A stretch of 64,000 nt of DNA, taken from positions 76,885,891 through 76,949,890 of the forward strand of contig CM049317.1 in NCBI GenBank assembly GCA_026874595.1, given 5' to 3'. The position numbers and the translations under genes were made by a program. The notes below the pieces were generated by a model. It saw nothing but the letters and a program-made list of their open reading frames with translations. It did not search any database and was not told where the DNA came from. The DNA comes from Sipunculus nudus. Its lineage: Eukaryota > Annelida > Sipuncula > Golfingiida > Sipunculidae. How positions within the stretch are numbered: the first letter of the stretch is position 1; every line of letters begins with the position of its first letter. Below, piece after piece: positions 36,312 to 48,775 of the stretch.

Positions 36312-38089
36312 CAAGGCCTACAGGCCTAATGCGAACCTGCACAATGGGATAAACACCAGGTATAATGCTTCAATGCTTGACCATTACTTTTCAAGTACAT
36401 GTGTAACTTGTATATGAACAGTGCAAGAACTAAACATTTTGAACAACAACCAATTACACAAAACACCAATGCTTAAATTCTGGCATGGGTGCACACAACT
36501 CAAAAATGATAGTAGCTGGCATCACCAGTCTTGTATACAATGAATCTATCAGAGATATATACATATGCCCGATTTCAGACTAATATGTCAAATTCCTCTG
36601 GAGAAACAAGCAGGCACATACACTGTGCAAAAGTCATTGTAGGTGGCAACACCTGTCTTGGGACCAGAAAGCCATCAATGACGCTTAGACAAGTCAAAAT
36701 ATCAGGCCAATACATCAAAATTCCCTTGAGTTTCATGCACTATGCTGACCAGGCTTAGGTGAGAAAGGCAGTTGCCTTGAGTGAACTATGACAAATTGCT
36801 TTTCTCAAGCTACTGCAATGAGTGAACTCTTGACCTGCACCTGGCTAGACTGAGTGAACTTTTGACCTGTATCTGGCAGCACTCGGTGAACTCTTGACCT
36901 GTTGCATAATCTGACACAGTTTGTCAAAGCTATAAATAGATCCTGACTTACCTTTCGCGCCAAATCTGATAAGGAAGACAGTCTGCCAAAGCTATAAATA
37001 GAATGCAGCTAATACACTGAGTGAACTCTTGACCTATACCTGGCTGAACGGAGTGAATTCTTGACCTGTTGCCTAATCTGACACAGATGCCAGTCTGCCA
37101 AGATATTTAACCTAAAATCTAAATGTCTAGTGGCACGATGTAATAGATGCTGATAAACTGGTGCCAGGCTAAATGTAACTGCTTCACACAGCTAACATAT
37201 ATGGTAAAATGACTCAATTCAATCTCCATAAATCAGCCAAAAATCCTTAATGTGGAACCATTAATGACAACTGTAATAAGAATTGCTGTGGGGATGCTTC
37301 ATGTTAAATATTAAACAAATTGGCTTCAGTGGCATCAGTCGAAAAATATTTTGTAGGTTCATAACTCATAAAGAGTCATATAAGAAAAACTGGCTAAGTT
37401 CAGCTTCCAGTAACTCAGCAAAAAATCACTGAACCAAAGCCATTTGTTGAATTATCAACATCTAAAGATAATTAATGTATGAGATTGAAGAATTTGGCCC
37501 TATGATTTTGAGAAGTTCTTTGTAGTCTTTGAGCTGAAATGGGCTGTTATGGCATTGTCAAAATTCAGCTTCCCATAACTTGGCCAAATGTAACTGAACT
37601 GATACCATTTGAACAAACTTTGGAAAGCACTACCCTAGGATAATTTCTGTATAATATTCTACAATTTGGCCATAACGTTTCAGAGATATAGCCCTCAGTA
37701 TGATACGGGCACTGATGACCCCCATACAAAAAAGGCCGATGCAGGTGGCACAACCAATACCTCAATTTCAGATATGACTCATAGAACCAACATTGGCATA
37801 AAATTGGGTAATAATAGCTCAAGCCATTTCTGAGACTGTAATTTTAGTATGCTTTTTTTGACAGATGACTAGGTTCAACTTCCTTTAACTCGGCCAAAAA
37901 TCACCAAACTTAAACCATTTGAAAAAATTTGAGAGAGATTGTTCCAGGAATCATTTCTGTGAAATACTGGACAATATGGCTGAATAGTTTTGGAGAAGAA
38001 GATTTTTAAGCTTTTAGGATTTAAGAAAATGCAGTTAGCAAAACAAGGGACCTATGGGTCACGGCGCTCAGCTGTTATATAAGATAAAA

Positions 38090-40702
38090 CAAGGGACCTA
38101 TGGGTCACGACGCTCAGCTGTTATATATGATAAAAAAATATTATTTAGAAATGAGGCACATGCTGGTTTTGTGTGGTAATAAATTTAAGCTGTATTATGA
38201 GTTGTTGTTGTTTAGCTTATGTATGATTTTGATAGTACCTTTGGAGACAGGGAAGAGGATTGATTTCATTTATTTTATTAACAAATGGAGTACTATTGTC
38301 ACACAGATTTTGACTTGGCCATATAACTTATAAGCAGAACATATAATATAAGAGTTTAACTATTTATTAAAAAAATACAAATATTGTCCCAAATATAATT
38401 TTTATTAAAAATAATAAGAGAATCATATGATTTTTTAAAATGAAATATAACTGATATGATTATTAAAATAATATTAAAGAATATATTCATGAATGCATTC
38501 ATGAATACATTTTGAAAGTATTTGCACGAGTATTCATATATTTTCATTTTTACCTGAATTCCCATTCTTTATGCAAGAAATTTTATAATAGAGTACAAAA
38601 TCATATTCGTATTCAAATACAATTACAAAGTATTTGCACTATGTCTGGAATTTATTCAGTTTTCACCAAACAATGATGTTGAGAATCCAGAATATACAAA
38701 ATTCACACATTTAAATAATGATCATAAGTACCTGGTTTTATGGCTTTTATTTATATTAAAAAATAACTGTAAAAAATTCATTTTGGACTAATTTCACATC
38801 AATGTACACACTAGACACAGCAGGAATCTAGATTAATATTATCAACTGCATCTTTGTCTAATTTCCTTCATATGATCCCTTGTGATTAGTAATGAATAAT
38901 ATGATTTACTTCTTTATCATTAAAATTGAACTGAAAAATGCCATAGGTGACTGCATGGTGTTATTTGGAATATGTGACATTCTACCCATCGATACAAGAT
39001 TCTTATATCATCAGTAACTGCAAGTTAATTTCCTGTTATTATAAACTAACAAATTCCTTTTTCTATTTTTCTTTAATTTGTTATTAAAAACCAATAAAAA
39101 TTTATTAATTTATTGTTTTTTGTTATGTTCTCGGTTAAAACTACTAGATGAGTTGGGTTGGACACCTGGAGCAACTGTGGCTTGCCATAAGCTGCCTGGA
39201 TTCCATGTATGCCTCGCCTCAAGCGTGCATAATTTGATGAAAGGTCAACAAGGTCAACATACAGGTGACTCAAGAGGGGCTGGAGAGAGCCAAAGTCTGA
39301 CAGGGTCTCATAAAAAAACATTAATAAAAGCTACAATTTTTGGCCAATTTCTTTCAGCTTTCTAAACTAAAAAGCTGAAATGCTTATGTGTGCATGATAT
39401 GAAAATTATATCAACAGTGCTCACGGGAAACAAACGTGCCATGGTCACAGTTGGGCAAAATTTAAGGTACTAATTTTATATTTATACTAAATAAAATTTG
39501 AAAAATTCAGAACTAATTTTGGGTATTCAATTGAATCTTGATAAAATAATGTTACATCCCTGACAAAAAAATCTCTAGCTTCAGCAATGCTCTTGTTAAG
39601 GGAGTAAATATATTTCTTGATTTTTTACAAAGTGCATTATGTTTGGGCCCATAACTTAAAACAATTACACAATACTGACATCGTTCTGGCATGTGCATAG
39701 AGAATGAAAAATATGTATATTATTTATGATTAAAGTCAGATCAGTGGTTTTGATATTAGGCAGTCTTGAAGTGTAACAATGGGTTTTTAATGGAAAAATG
39801 AAGTTTTTCATTAATATCTCGAATGTCCTAGTAACCAAATTCTTGGCATGGTAGGGCATTTTGGAGACATCTAACTGTATGCCGAATTTAAGGAACTTAG
39901 AGCTGAAGCTGGGGAGCTGAGCTCTTGCAAACTGCATAACACTAGCTTGATGTAAACAATATGTTACATGGTGCTTGAAAACTTGATTAAAATCAACAGT
40001 TTTTGATCAACTGGTTTCAAATTTTTGGTGTTAACAGTTGAAATGCTAACAAAAACATGCTGTGAAAATTAAATCCACAGTACTTACAGGAAAAAAACGT
40101 GCCATGGTCAAAGTTGGGCAAAATTTAAGGTACCATTTTTTTATTTTTATTAATATTTTAAAAAATTTAAAAGATTTTCATCTAATTTTGGGTATACAAT
40201 TTAATTTTGATTAATTAAAGTTATATTACTGGAAAAAAGGTCAATAGCATTAACATTTTTTGTGTTAAGTGATCAAATATCTTTTCTGATTTTTTACAAA
40301 ATGCATTATGTTTGGGCCCATAACTTTTTTAAATTAAATAATACAGACATAATTTCTGGCATGTACATAGGAACTATATAGAGGAATATTTATGGTAAAT
40401 ATGAGGTAAAACAGATGATTGGTTTTGATATTAGGCAGTCCTGAAGTGTGAAAATAGGTTTTTATTAAAAAATTGAGGTCTTTCCTTAATTTCTCAAAGG
40501 AACGAAGTTGCAAACACCCAGTTTTCTTCTTGGTAGGAGATCTTGGGGACATCTAACATTATGCCGAATTTTGGATTCCTAGGTCTTACGGTTTCAAAAC
40601 GTGCCACATCTACGGACGGACGGACGGACGGACAGACGGACGGACGACGGACAATGGACCACGACTATAGCTCAGATAACTTATAGTCAGCTGAGCTAAA
40701 AA
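38090..40702 (+). mobile_element. Family 1 element B, nested
   Basis: Full-length sibling of element A (26521-29146). It has the same 5' half, two tandem ~680-bp units, a (GACGGACG)n tract (40613-40652) and the terminal hairpin with AAAAA. The two differ by scattered substitutions and small indels, so they are not a recent segmental duplication. It is inserted 46 bp inside the 5' end of the outer element. Confidence 0.83.
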
Positions 40703-40838
40703 ATGATTTTGAAATGAGGCACATGCTGGTTTTGTGTGGAAATAAATATAAGCTGTATTATGAGTTGTTAGTGTTAAGCTTATGTATGATTTTGATAGTT
40801 TCTTTGGAGACAGGGAAGAGATTGATTTCATTTATTAA

Positions 40839-43244
40839 CAAGTAACCCATGGGTCATGATGCTCAGCTGCCAAGCATGACCTGCGACATCATGGGCTGAG
40901 ATTCACAACTTCCAGTTAAATTTTGAAGAACCAATTTGCCAATTTGTTGAAATTTTCTACGACAACAGAAATATATATCACCTATGTCTGGTTAAAACAC
41001 AGTGAATTGATGGTCTGAGGAAAATGTATGATTGTTAAGATATCCAGAACTATTCCCATAGCTTACTTGATACCTGTCAGTCTCAAAAGGAACACCACAA
41101 AGGGCAAATATAAGATTGAAATATATATCAAAAATCAAGGAAATCCATGCAAGAATTATTGAGAAACAGGTGCTTCTGTATGAATTTTATTCAATACATG
41201 CCAACTGTACTGCACTTTCATATATGATGATAATATTTATTACAAAATATTTGACCCAATCCTTTGCAAGATTACATTAATATACGTCCGACTGCCTTCA
41301 CTTTAACAGTTCTTGAGATAAAATGATCAAAAGGAATTTAAAGATGGTTGCCTGGTGGCCATTTTGGACTTCTGACAGGTCTGTAATCAGACAACAACCA
41401 TTCTCTAAATTGGACCAAAAATTGAAGGAAAATTACTGAAACTGCACTGAAAAAAGGATTTCTAAGGTGGCTAACTGGCAGACATAATGGATTTCTGACA
41501 AGTCTGACATTTGATATCACACATCCTCCAATAAGAGACCAAACTTGGGGCAAATTCTCCAAATGATGTTACAGTAATGAATGTCCAAAACAATTCAAAA
41601 GGCATGTTCAGGTGCTCATATCAGATTTACAGATATGCAAATGTAAAAGTGTAGGTCCAATATTTTTTATTATCACTCTTTTCAATGGGGTCAGCAGGGT
41701 TGGTAAACTGCAAAACCTGAAAGAAAAGAAATGCAGAAAGCATGACTAAGAGTCTTGTAATAAAATAAAGCCATCCTAAATCAAGTACACATCCACATAT
41801 TATGAGAACAAACACTTGCTTTTATATGTGGTGATTTATATAAAAAAATTTAGATATCTAGGAAACTAAGTTTATTGCTATGATTCCATAAAATAAACTG
41901 CAAAAGTTCCCATCATCTTATAAATCAGTAGCTAAACCTTAATACTATACTCTCATAGTGTTAATTCCTGGCTGAAGTATTCCAACAACAGTGTTTTGTT
42001 ATGCAGTAACGAGGTACTTAGCACTTAGCCTTATCACTAAATAGCATGATACAAAAGGGAGTCATATGTCACCAGTGTCACTCACAATTACAGCCACACG
42101 GTGAGATGTACCAGCTGGAGTGCAAGCTTATATATACAAGAAAAATAGAGATGGTCTACAAAATAAGTTGACCTGACCTATGACCTTGGCCTTTTGCCCA
42201 TATATCAACTGGATTCTTTCTAAATGATGGGTAACTACTAACCACTCACATCTGGCCGGGTGTAATTACTTGGCAACCAATGAGTGAATAACTTAGACCT
42301 GCAACCTTTAACCTCCTGACCAGCTGACCTCAAAATCAATTAGTTATTTCTTCATGCAAAAAGACCCATAAATATGAAGTTTGTATTACATTGAGTGATG
42401 CATAGATGTGGCATATGTGAAAGACTGAAGGTTTGGGTTGAACAGTTTCACTTGAAATATGTTCACAAGCATTTAGAACAATATTGTGACCTTGACCTTT
42501 GACCTTTTGAACTCAACTTCAATAGACTTCTTCCCCTATTGGTAGGTAAGCCATATATGACAGATGGAAAGTATAGATTGAAAAGTTTGCATGAAATGAC
42601 TCCACGCAAGAAGAGGGTGCTGTGAACTTGACCTTTGACCTCAAAATTAACAGGTCTTTTCCCCTGTTGGCAGAGAAGCGATATCAGTGCTGAAAGGTTT
42701 GGAATGAAAGGTCTAGCTTGAAATGTGTCCACCACCTTTTCAAAGAAGTGGATCCTGTGACCCTGACCTTTGACCTTGTGACCTCAACATCTATAGGATT
42801 CTTCTCCCACTTAGTAGGTGAGCTATATGTGATAGATCAAAGAATTGGGATGAAAGGTTTGGCTTAAAATGCATCCACAGGCTTTTCAAAGAAGTTGGTT
42901 CTGTGACCTTGACCTTTGGCCTTGTGACCTCAAAATAATTATGGTTCTTCCCCTGTTGGTAGGATGAGCTGTATGTGAAAGATGGAAGGTTTGGGATGAA
43001 AATTTTGGCTAAAAGAATTATTTCTGGGGGGTGCAAACACACCCCATAACTTCGAGAATATAGGTCGCAGTGACCTAATTTCAGGTTTGCAAGGAGATCT
43101 TTTTAGAACCTCTAAGACTGCATAGGGTTCATGGCCCTAGCCCCTACGGTTCGATTTGTGCCTGCTAACCGGACGGACAGACGGAAGGACGACAGACAAA
43201 GACCCATATAATAGCCCAGCATGACTGAAAGTCAGCTGAGCTAA
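40839..43244 (+). mobile_element. Family 1 element C, nested; carries DR1-type repeats
   Basis: The 5' end is CAAGTAACCCATGGGTCATG, then ATGCTCAGCTG. The 3' end is a GGACGGACAGACGG tract and a diverged hairpin ending GTCAGCTGAGCTAA. The interior is unlike other family 1 members. Its 3' half has about four ~140-bp units with TGACCTTGACCTTTGACC (about 42487, 42615, 42758, 42904). These resemble the family 3 units, so an internal segment was exchanged between families. The insertion site is exact: host TTATTAA | C | CAAATGG versus uninterrupted TTATTAACAAATGG in elements A and B. This means no target duplication. Confidence 0.78.
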
Positions 43245-43658
43245 CAAATGGAGTGCCACTGTCATACAGATTTTGACTTGGCCATATAACTGATAAGCAG
43301 CACATATAAGATAAAGAGTTTAACTATTTATTAAAATTTAATAACAAATATTGTGCCAAATATAATTTTTATTAAAAATAATAAGAGAATCATATGATTT
43401 TTTTAATAAAATATAACTGAAATGATTATTAAAATAATATTATAGAATATATTCATGAATGCATTCATTAATACATTTTGAAAGTATTTGCACTGGTATT
43501 CAAATACTTTCACTTTTTACCTGAATTCCCATTCTTATGCAAGAAATTTTATAATGGAGTACATATTCATATTCATATACATTTGCCAAGTATTCGCACC
43601 ATGTCTGGTATTTATTCAGTTTTAGCCAAACAATGATGTTGAGAATCCAGAATATAAA

Positions 43659-45302
43659 CAAAGGACCCATGGGTCACGACAACCAGCTTAAGTTTGAAAT
43701 TTATGCAAATGCAAAATATGAAAAATATTCTATTGTAATGTTTTTTATTTATATAAGCATATGAGAAGCTAAGAGGAAAGGGCCCTCCTACTTGGTTATA
43801 GTAAAGTTCTCAATATATGATTGCAAACTAATACTCTGACAAGACTGTCATGAAGAAAAACAGTAAAAGTTTTGAGATACTGTGATGCATATGAAAAATT
43901 TGCAGATGGACAGGCAAGTGGACAGAATGGACTAATACCTTCATTTCATTTTCAAGGGATTAATGCATTTAAGTTTATATATAACAACATGGCATCTACA
44001 AAATTATTCCTTGAATCCCTATTAAAACATTTTGCACATTGGAGTTTTCAGTACATGCTTAATTTTATTCACCGAAATAAAATAAAAGATTCAGTAAATT
44101 TGATAAAATAAAAACATCTTTTCAAATCAATTATACACACTGTTGGTTGAATGAGGGACAAACAATATCATTATGCTAATTACAATCTCAGCTATAATTA
44201 ATTACTGGAATTAATAGTCAATTTCACACCTGGTGAAGTTTTACTCTTCTGAAGTAAAGCATTACTTATCTGATGAACATCCACACTTTCATAGCAATAC
44301 ATCACTTTGTGGACACAATTAAATGTGCACTTTCATCATTGTAACCCTGGTGGTACAATACAAAATCTAAAATGTAGCATGTTCAAGAATAAAATAAAAT
44401 ACAGAAAATTATAACATTCATCTAGTTTATGCACCAGCTGGGGGGGGGGGGGGGTGAGTGGAGGGCAGAGGGGAAGCCTGCTAGTAGTGGCCAAGCTCAG
44501 CCAAGGCAAGCTGCCTGGGGTGGGTTACATAATGCAAGTGAAGGCTGTACTACTAGGTTGGCTAGATGTAAACAACACTTGACATGGTGTATGAAAACTT
44601 AACTAAAAGCTACTCTTTTCAAACAATTTCTTTGAAATTTCAGATTTTAAAAGATTAAATCCTTATGTATATATGCTGTGAAAATAAAATCAACAGTACT
44701 TACAGGGGAAAAATGTGCCACTGCCAAATTTGGACAAAATTTAAGGTATTGATTTTTTATTTATGCTAATAACTTGAACAATTTGCAAAATTCAGATCTA
44801 ATTTTGGGTAAACAATTGAATCTTGATTAAATAAAGTTATATTCCTGAAAAAAAGTCTCCAGCTTCAGCAATTCTCATGTTAAGTGAGCAAATATATTTC
44901 CTGATTTTTAAAAAATTGCATTATATTTGGGCCTATAACTTCAAAATAATACCCAATACTGACCTAATTTTTGTTATGTGCACAGAAAATGTATGGAAGA
45001 ATATAAATACTAAATCTGATCAAAAACAGATCAGTGGTTTATATATCAGGCAGCCTTGAAGTGTAACAATGGCTTTTTTATGGAAAACGGAGGTTTAATA
45101 TCTTAATATCTCGAAGGAACGAAGTTCTATTGACCCAATTTTTGGTATGGTAGGAGATTTTGGTGAATCTAATGGTATGCAGAATTTTGGATTCGTAGGT
45201 CCAACAGTTTTAAAACGTGCCCTGTTAGCGGCCGGATGGCCAGACGGATGACGGACCAAGGACCACGACTATAGCTCAGATGACTTATAGTCAGCTGAGC
45301 TA
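43659..45302 (+). mobile_element. Family 1 element D, nested, internally deleted
   Basis: The 5' end (CAAAGGACCCATGGGTCACG) has a damaged sub-terminal motif (ACAACCAGCTT). The body follows element F from ...AAAATATTCTATTGTAATG onward but lacks ~600 bp near the 5' end and one tandem unit. The 3' end has a short GGCCAGACGGATGACGG tract and the canonical hairpin. It retains the sequence where family 3 inserted in E (AAATAAAAGATTCAGTAAA), so it is a second empty-site witness. Confidence 0.75.
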
Positions 45303-45454
45303 AGAATAAGCAAAATCCAATAATTTTATAGATTATTAATTTTTTGCACAAAATTTGGTGATGCTAGCTCCTGCCATTATTGAGATGGTATGGGTTTACG
45401 TACAGACGACGGCCAATGCCACACCATTGCAGAAGCTCACAGGTTCCCTAAAAA

Positions 45455-46200
45455 TTGCAACTGGACACAGGGGTCTGGCACCACAGAAAATGTGCCAGAC
45501 CAACAAAGATTTAACCAGACCCACTTCTTTATTTAAAAAATTCAAAGCCTCATTTTCAGCTCTTCCTTTTTAACATTATAACTTGTATTTTATTGTTTTA
45601 TATGACTTGTTAAGAAATTTATAATCTCGGCATCTGATCTGAGCCCATTGTGACCAGGCATACAGAATTTGTGCAAACAATCATTCAGGTTACATGGAGG
45701 TTAAGCAAATGGATATTGGTGTGAATGAATTTCCGCTCGCGTAAATTTTCTCTTGAAGAAATAAGTTATTTGTTGAATATATTATAGAAAAGTGAAGTAA
45801 TTTACCAGGAAGGGTTGATCTCTGAGAAATGATTAACGTAGCTGGTGTACCTCTTAACATGAGCCGCCAGCCACTCATTTCCCTTCAACAACTGCCAAAT
45901 GACCGATCGTTAAACTATGATGCAGTCTGCACACATTACCGTAATGTCTACTTGAATTCGTACAGGAAAAAATAATTATTTTTCTCAGTGTGTGAATTAT
46001 TATATGTAAAATATGAAAAATCAGAATATTGCAGGAGAGAAGATCGTTTGACACCTGAGAACCGGCGTTGGGCGATAATAGATGATGCACGGCAACTCCC
46101 ATGTTAATTATTATTTAATACTTGTTCGGGAATATATGTGAGCGCTGCTGGTGACGAAAAAGATATTCAGTTTATCCCGTAACTGGCCTTTATAAACCGG

Positions 46201-46274
<74 letters not shown>

Positions 46275-48446
46275 TATACAGGGTTTTAGCCGCGCCGGTC
46301 GGGGGTAACCGGGACGGCCTGTACTGCCGGCCGTAACAAACTTAACATTCGTAACCCACAGACCGGCACAAAAGATCATAAAGATCGTCAAAAATCCAGC
46401 TACCGGCAATAGAACTTCAGTAATTCATTACCCCAAACTGTTAAATTTGTACCTCATTAGTATGTTAACAAATTTATTTGATCACGGCTGTGGTGCAAAC
46501 AAAATTGACAGGAGTCACTGATCACCTTAATAGGACCTATTACACATCAAATAAATTATTGGTAAACAAACAAGCAACGAAGTGTTTCACAGTTTGGACA
46601 TGAAAAGAAAACATCATTAGCCAGGGGTCTCTCACGGCCTAAAGCGGTGCGTATCATCATTAGTGGTTAGAAAATGGGCTATTGTTTTGTAATACTTCAT
46701 GGCAACATTTAATTCATTTACAAACATTATTTGTATGGATTGCAGAATACGCCCTAATAAAATGGTAATGGTGATTTTCTTAGGGCGTTAATGAAATTTA
46801 TTTGGGGTGTTCGGGGTGCCACCTGGCGGCAAGTTAACTTATTACAGCCGTGAATATGTAATCTCAGCAGATTTTTTTATATATTTCAATAAATTGTTTA
46901 TTTTACCCGTTTTGTAATTTCAGTGGAAAGAAATAAATGAAAAAAAATATATGTTTATCATATTTTTAAACTGGGACGGAGGAGTAACATAAAAGTGGGA
47001 AAAAATTGGTAGGTTTGAACCAGGGGCACATAGTTCACGCCAAAGCAGTTCATGCGCCTTTAACCAAATGGCCACAGTGATCGACGAATTATGCGGAAGT
47101 TTTTATTTGGGAGATTCTAATAAGATTTATACACCGGGGAAAAAATAAATTATTTCACGGACATAACCAGGATTTATCAAATTAAAACCCTTGAAGACAG
47201 CAGTATATCCTTTGTAGCTGCAGTTCAAAGCACTCTGACGATCTCCATTTAACCTTCGATGTCTTAATTGTAGCACCAGGTCATGCCTGTGATCAGTGGT
47301 CCGTGCGAGGTTTGTCCCAAGTGGATTACTAGTATATCATCATCAGCTAATGTGATTTTTGTCCCACTTACAAATCCTTCTTATTATATTATTAAGTAAA
47401 CAAAATATTTTCGATTAAGACACATTTTTTACCTCGAGTTCTATTGTTAAAATCACATTCATGCTGTAATAAGTCTGAAGCAAAGATGGCCCATCGGTAT
47501 CAGTTAAGCGACAGTTTTTCCTATTTACATACATGAAGTCGCAAATCTGATAAAATTGTTCCGATAAATTATCATGTTACTTTCTCGCACTAAGACATAA
47601 AGATGTGTTGTTATCAGGTGAACAGCGTAGACATTTGATTCATCTCCGCATGCAAAGCCGTTTTAATCATAGCTACAATTACTGTTCATACGGACCGCTG
47701 GTGGTCACCGGCTATAGCTAATATCGGCACAGTATGTTGGTGTACGAATTCATATATGTAATATAGAAAAATATGATTAAGGAAATTTATAGTGTGCGAA
47801 CTAATGAAGGATACGAACTGATGTAGACATTACGGTAATGGTTAAAGAAAGTGATCATAACACTAGGGAATTTGTATAAAATAAGAAAAAACGTTTTTGC
47901 CATTGTACAAGTATAAGGTAGAAAATAAAGCAGGGTTTCTTTTACAATAGTAGGCCTACATGGCCATGGGCACTCCACCGGTGTTGAATTTGGCATCACC
48001 ATTATGAATATGCTCTCATCATTTACCCCTGTTGTAAAATAAATTTACCCCCAAATAGGCAAGATCATCACGTGTTGCCGCCTAATTGTAAATGACCTTT
48101 TATTACATCATTTGTTTTCACACCTGCCAGTACACGAGCACTGGTTCAGGTGACAGAAAAAATACTGGTACACATGTACCTGCATTGGTTATTACAGTTG
48201 CAGTGCAGACACATCATGATGGTTCATTTCAACTTATTTGCATAGCCCTGAGGGCACTTTTCAGAACACCGCGGATAAGCAACTGTGCATAAAAGGGGGT
48301 CATTAATGAGGCCTTACAGAAAATGAAGATTTTTGTGACTATTGGGGCACTTTCAAACAATGTCAAATCGCTTTTAAGATGGTAACTGCTGTCAGACATT
48401 CATGGAGGATTCCCCGTTCATAGCTTTGAAGCAGCTGTTTATTATC
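45455..48446. other. Low-copy AT-rich DNA, no gene seen
   Basis: No long ORF or confident exon is visible on either strand. A long (TA)n microsatellite lies at 46206-46272. A GC-richer patch follows (about 46283-46330, GCCGCGCCGGTCGGGGGTAA). The rest looks like single-copy intergenic or intronic DNA. Confidence 0.4.
46206..46272. repeat. (TA)n microsatellite
   Basis: Uninterrupted TA dinucleotides for about 67 bp. Confidence 0.98.
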
Positions 48447-48775
48447 CCCTCGCAACAAAGTTGCGAAAGGGATATAGCAATGCCTCCATTCTTGCGTCTG
48501 TCTGTCTGCCCGGAATTGGCTTGTGTTCACATTTAAAGCCAAACCTTTTGACCAAAACCTTTAATTTTGCACATATGGCTCACATATGGTCACAGGGTCA
48601 AAGGTCATGGCCACAAAGCCCACTTCTTGAAAAAGCTTGTGCACCTATTTACAGCCAAACCGTTTGACCAACACCTGTCAGTCTCATCTTGCTCATATGG
48701 CTCATCCATCCATAGATGAAGAACCCTATTTAGTTTGAGGTCACAGGAGCAAAGGTCAAGGCCAGAGACTAGTCC
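48447..48775 (-). mobile_element. Family 4 Helentron-like 3' end fragment
   Basis: Read on the minus strand, a GGGCAGACAGACAGACGC tract is followed by a hairpin (TATCCCTTTCGCAAC-TTT-GTTGCGAGGGGATA) and ATAA. This is the same order as the 3' ends of families 1 and 3 but with a different arm. The interior holds GGGTCAAAGGTCA (a DR1-type motif, + strand ~48596-48608) in ~150-bp degenerate units. No 5' end is seen, so the copy is 5' truncated. Confidence 0.55.

Larger units (their letters stand above)
38044..45302 (+). mobile_element. Family 1 outer element hosting three further family 1 insertions
   Basis: It starts CAAGGGACCTATGGGTCACG, then GCGCTCAGCTG. Forty-six bases later element B begins. 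Subfamily-A sequence resumes after B (40703-40838), is cut by C, resumes (43245-43658), and is cut by D. Each resumption continues exactly where the previous segment stopped when compared with element A. Its own 3' half and 3' end are not present separately: the hairpin at 45302 closes both D and this element. This implies a deletion or recombination between D and its host. Confidence 0.72.
36312..45454 (+). mobile_element. Family 2 Helentron-like element, copy 2, split by family 1 elements
   Basis: It starts CAAGGCCTACAGGCCTAATG, then CGAACCTGC. It ends ...GCAGAAGCTCACAGGTTCCCTAAAAA. Its 5' ~1.7 kb parallels copy 1 (12299-15074). At 38043 the sequence ...AAAATGCAGTTAGCAAAA is cut by a family 1 element. 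The family 2 sequence resumes at about 45304 (AATAAGCAAAATCC), equivalent to 14910 in copy 1. The order is therefore family 1 into family 2 here, the reverse of the arrangement at 11-19 kb. Confidence 0.72.
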
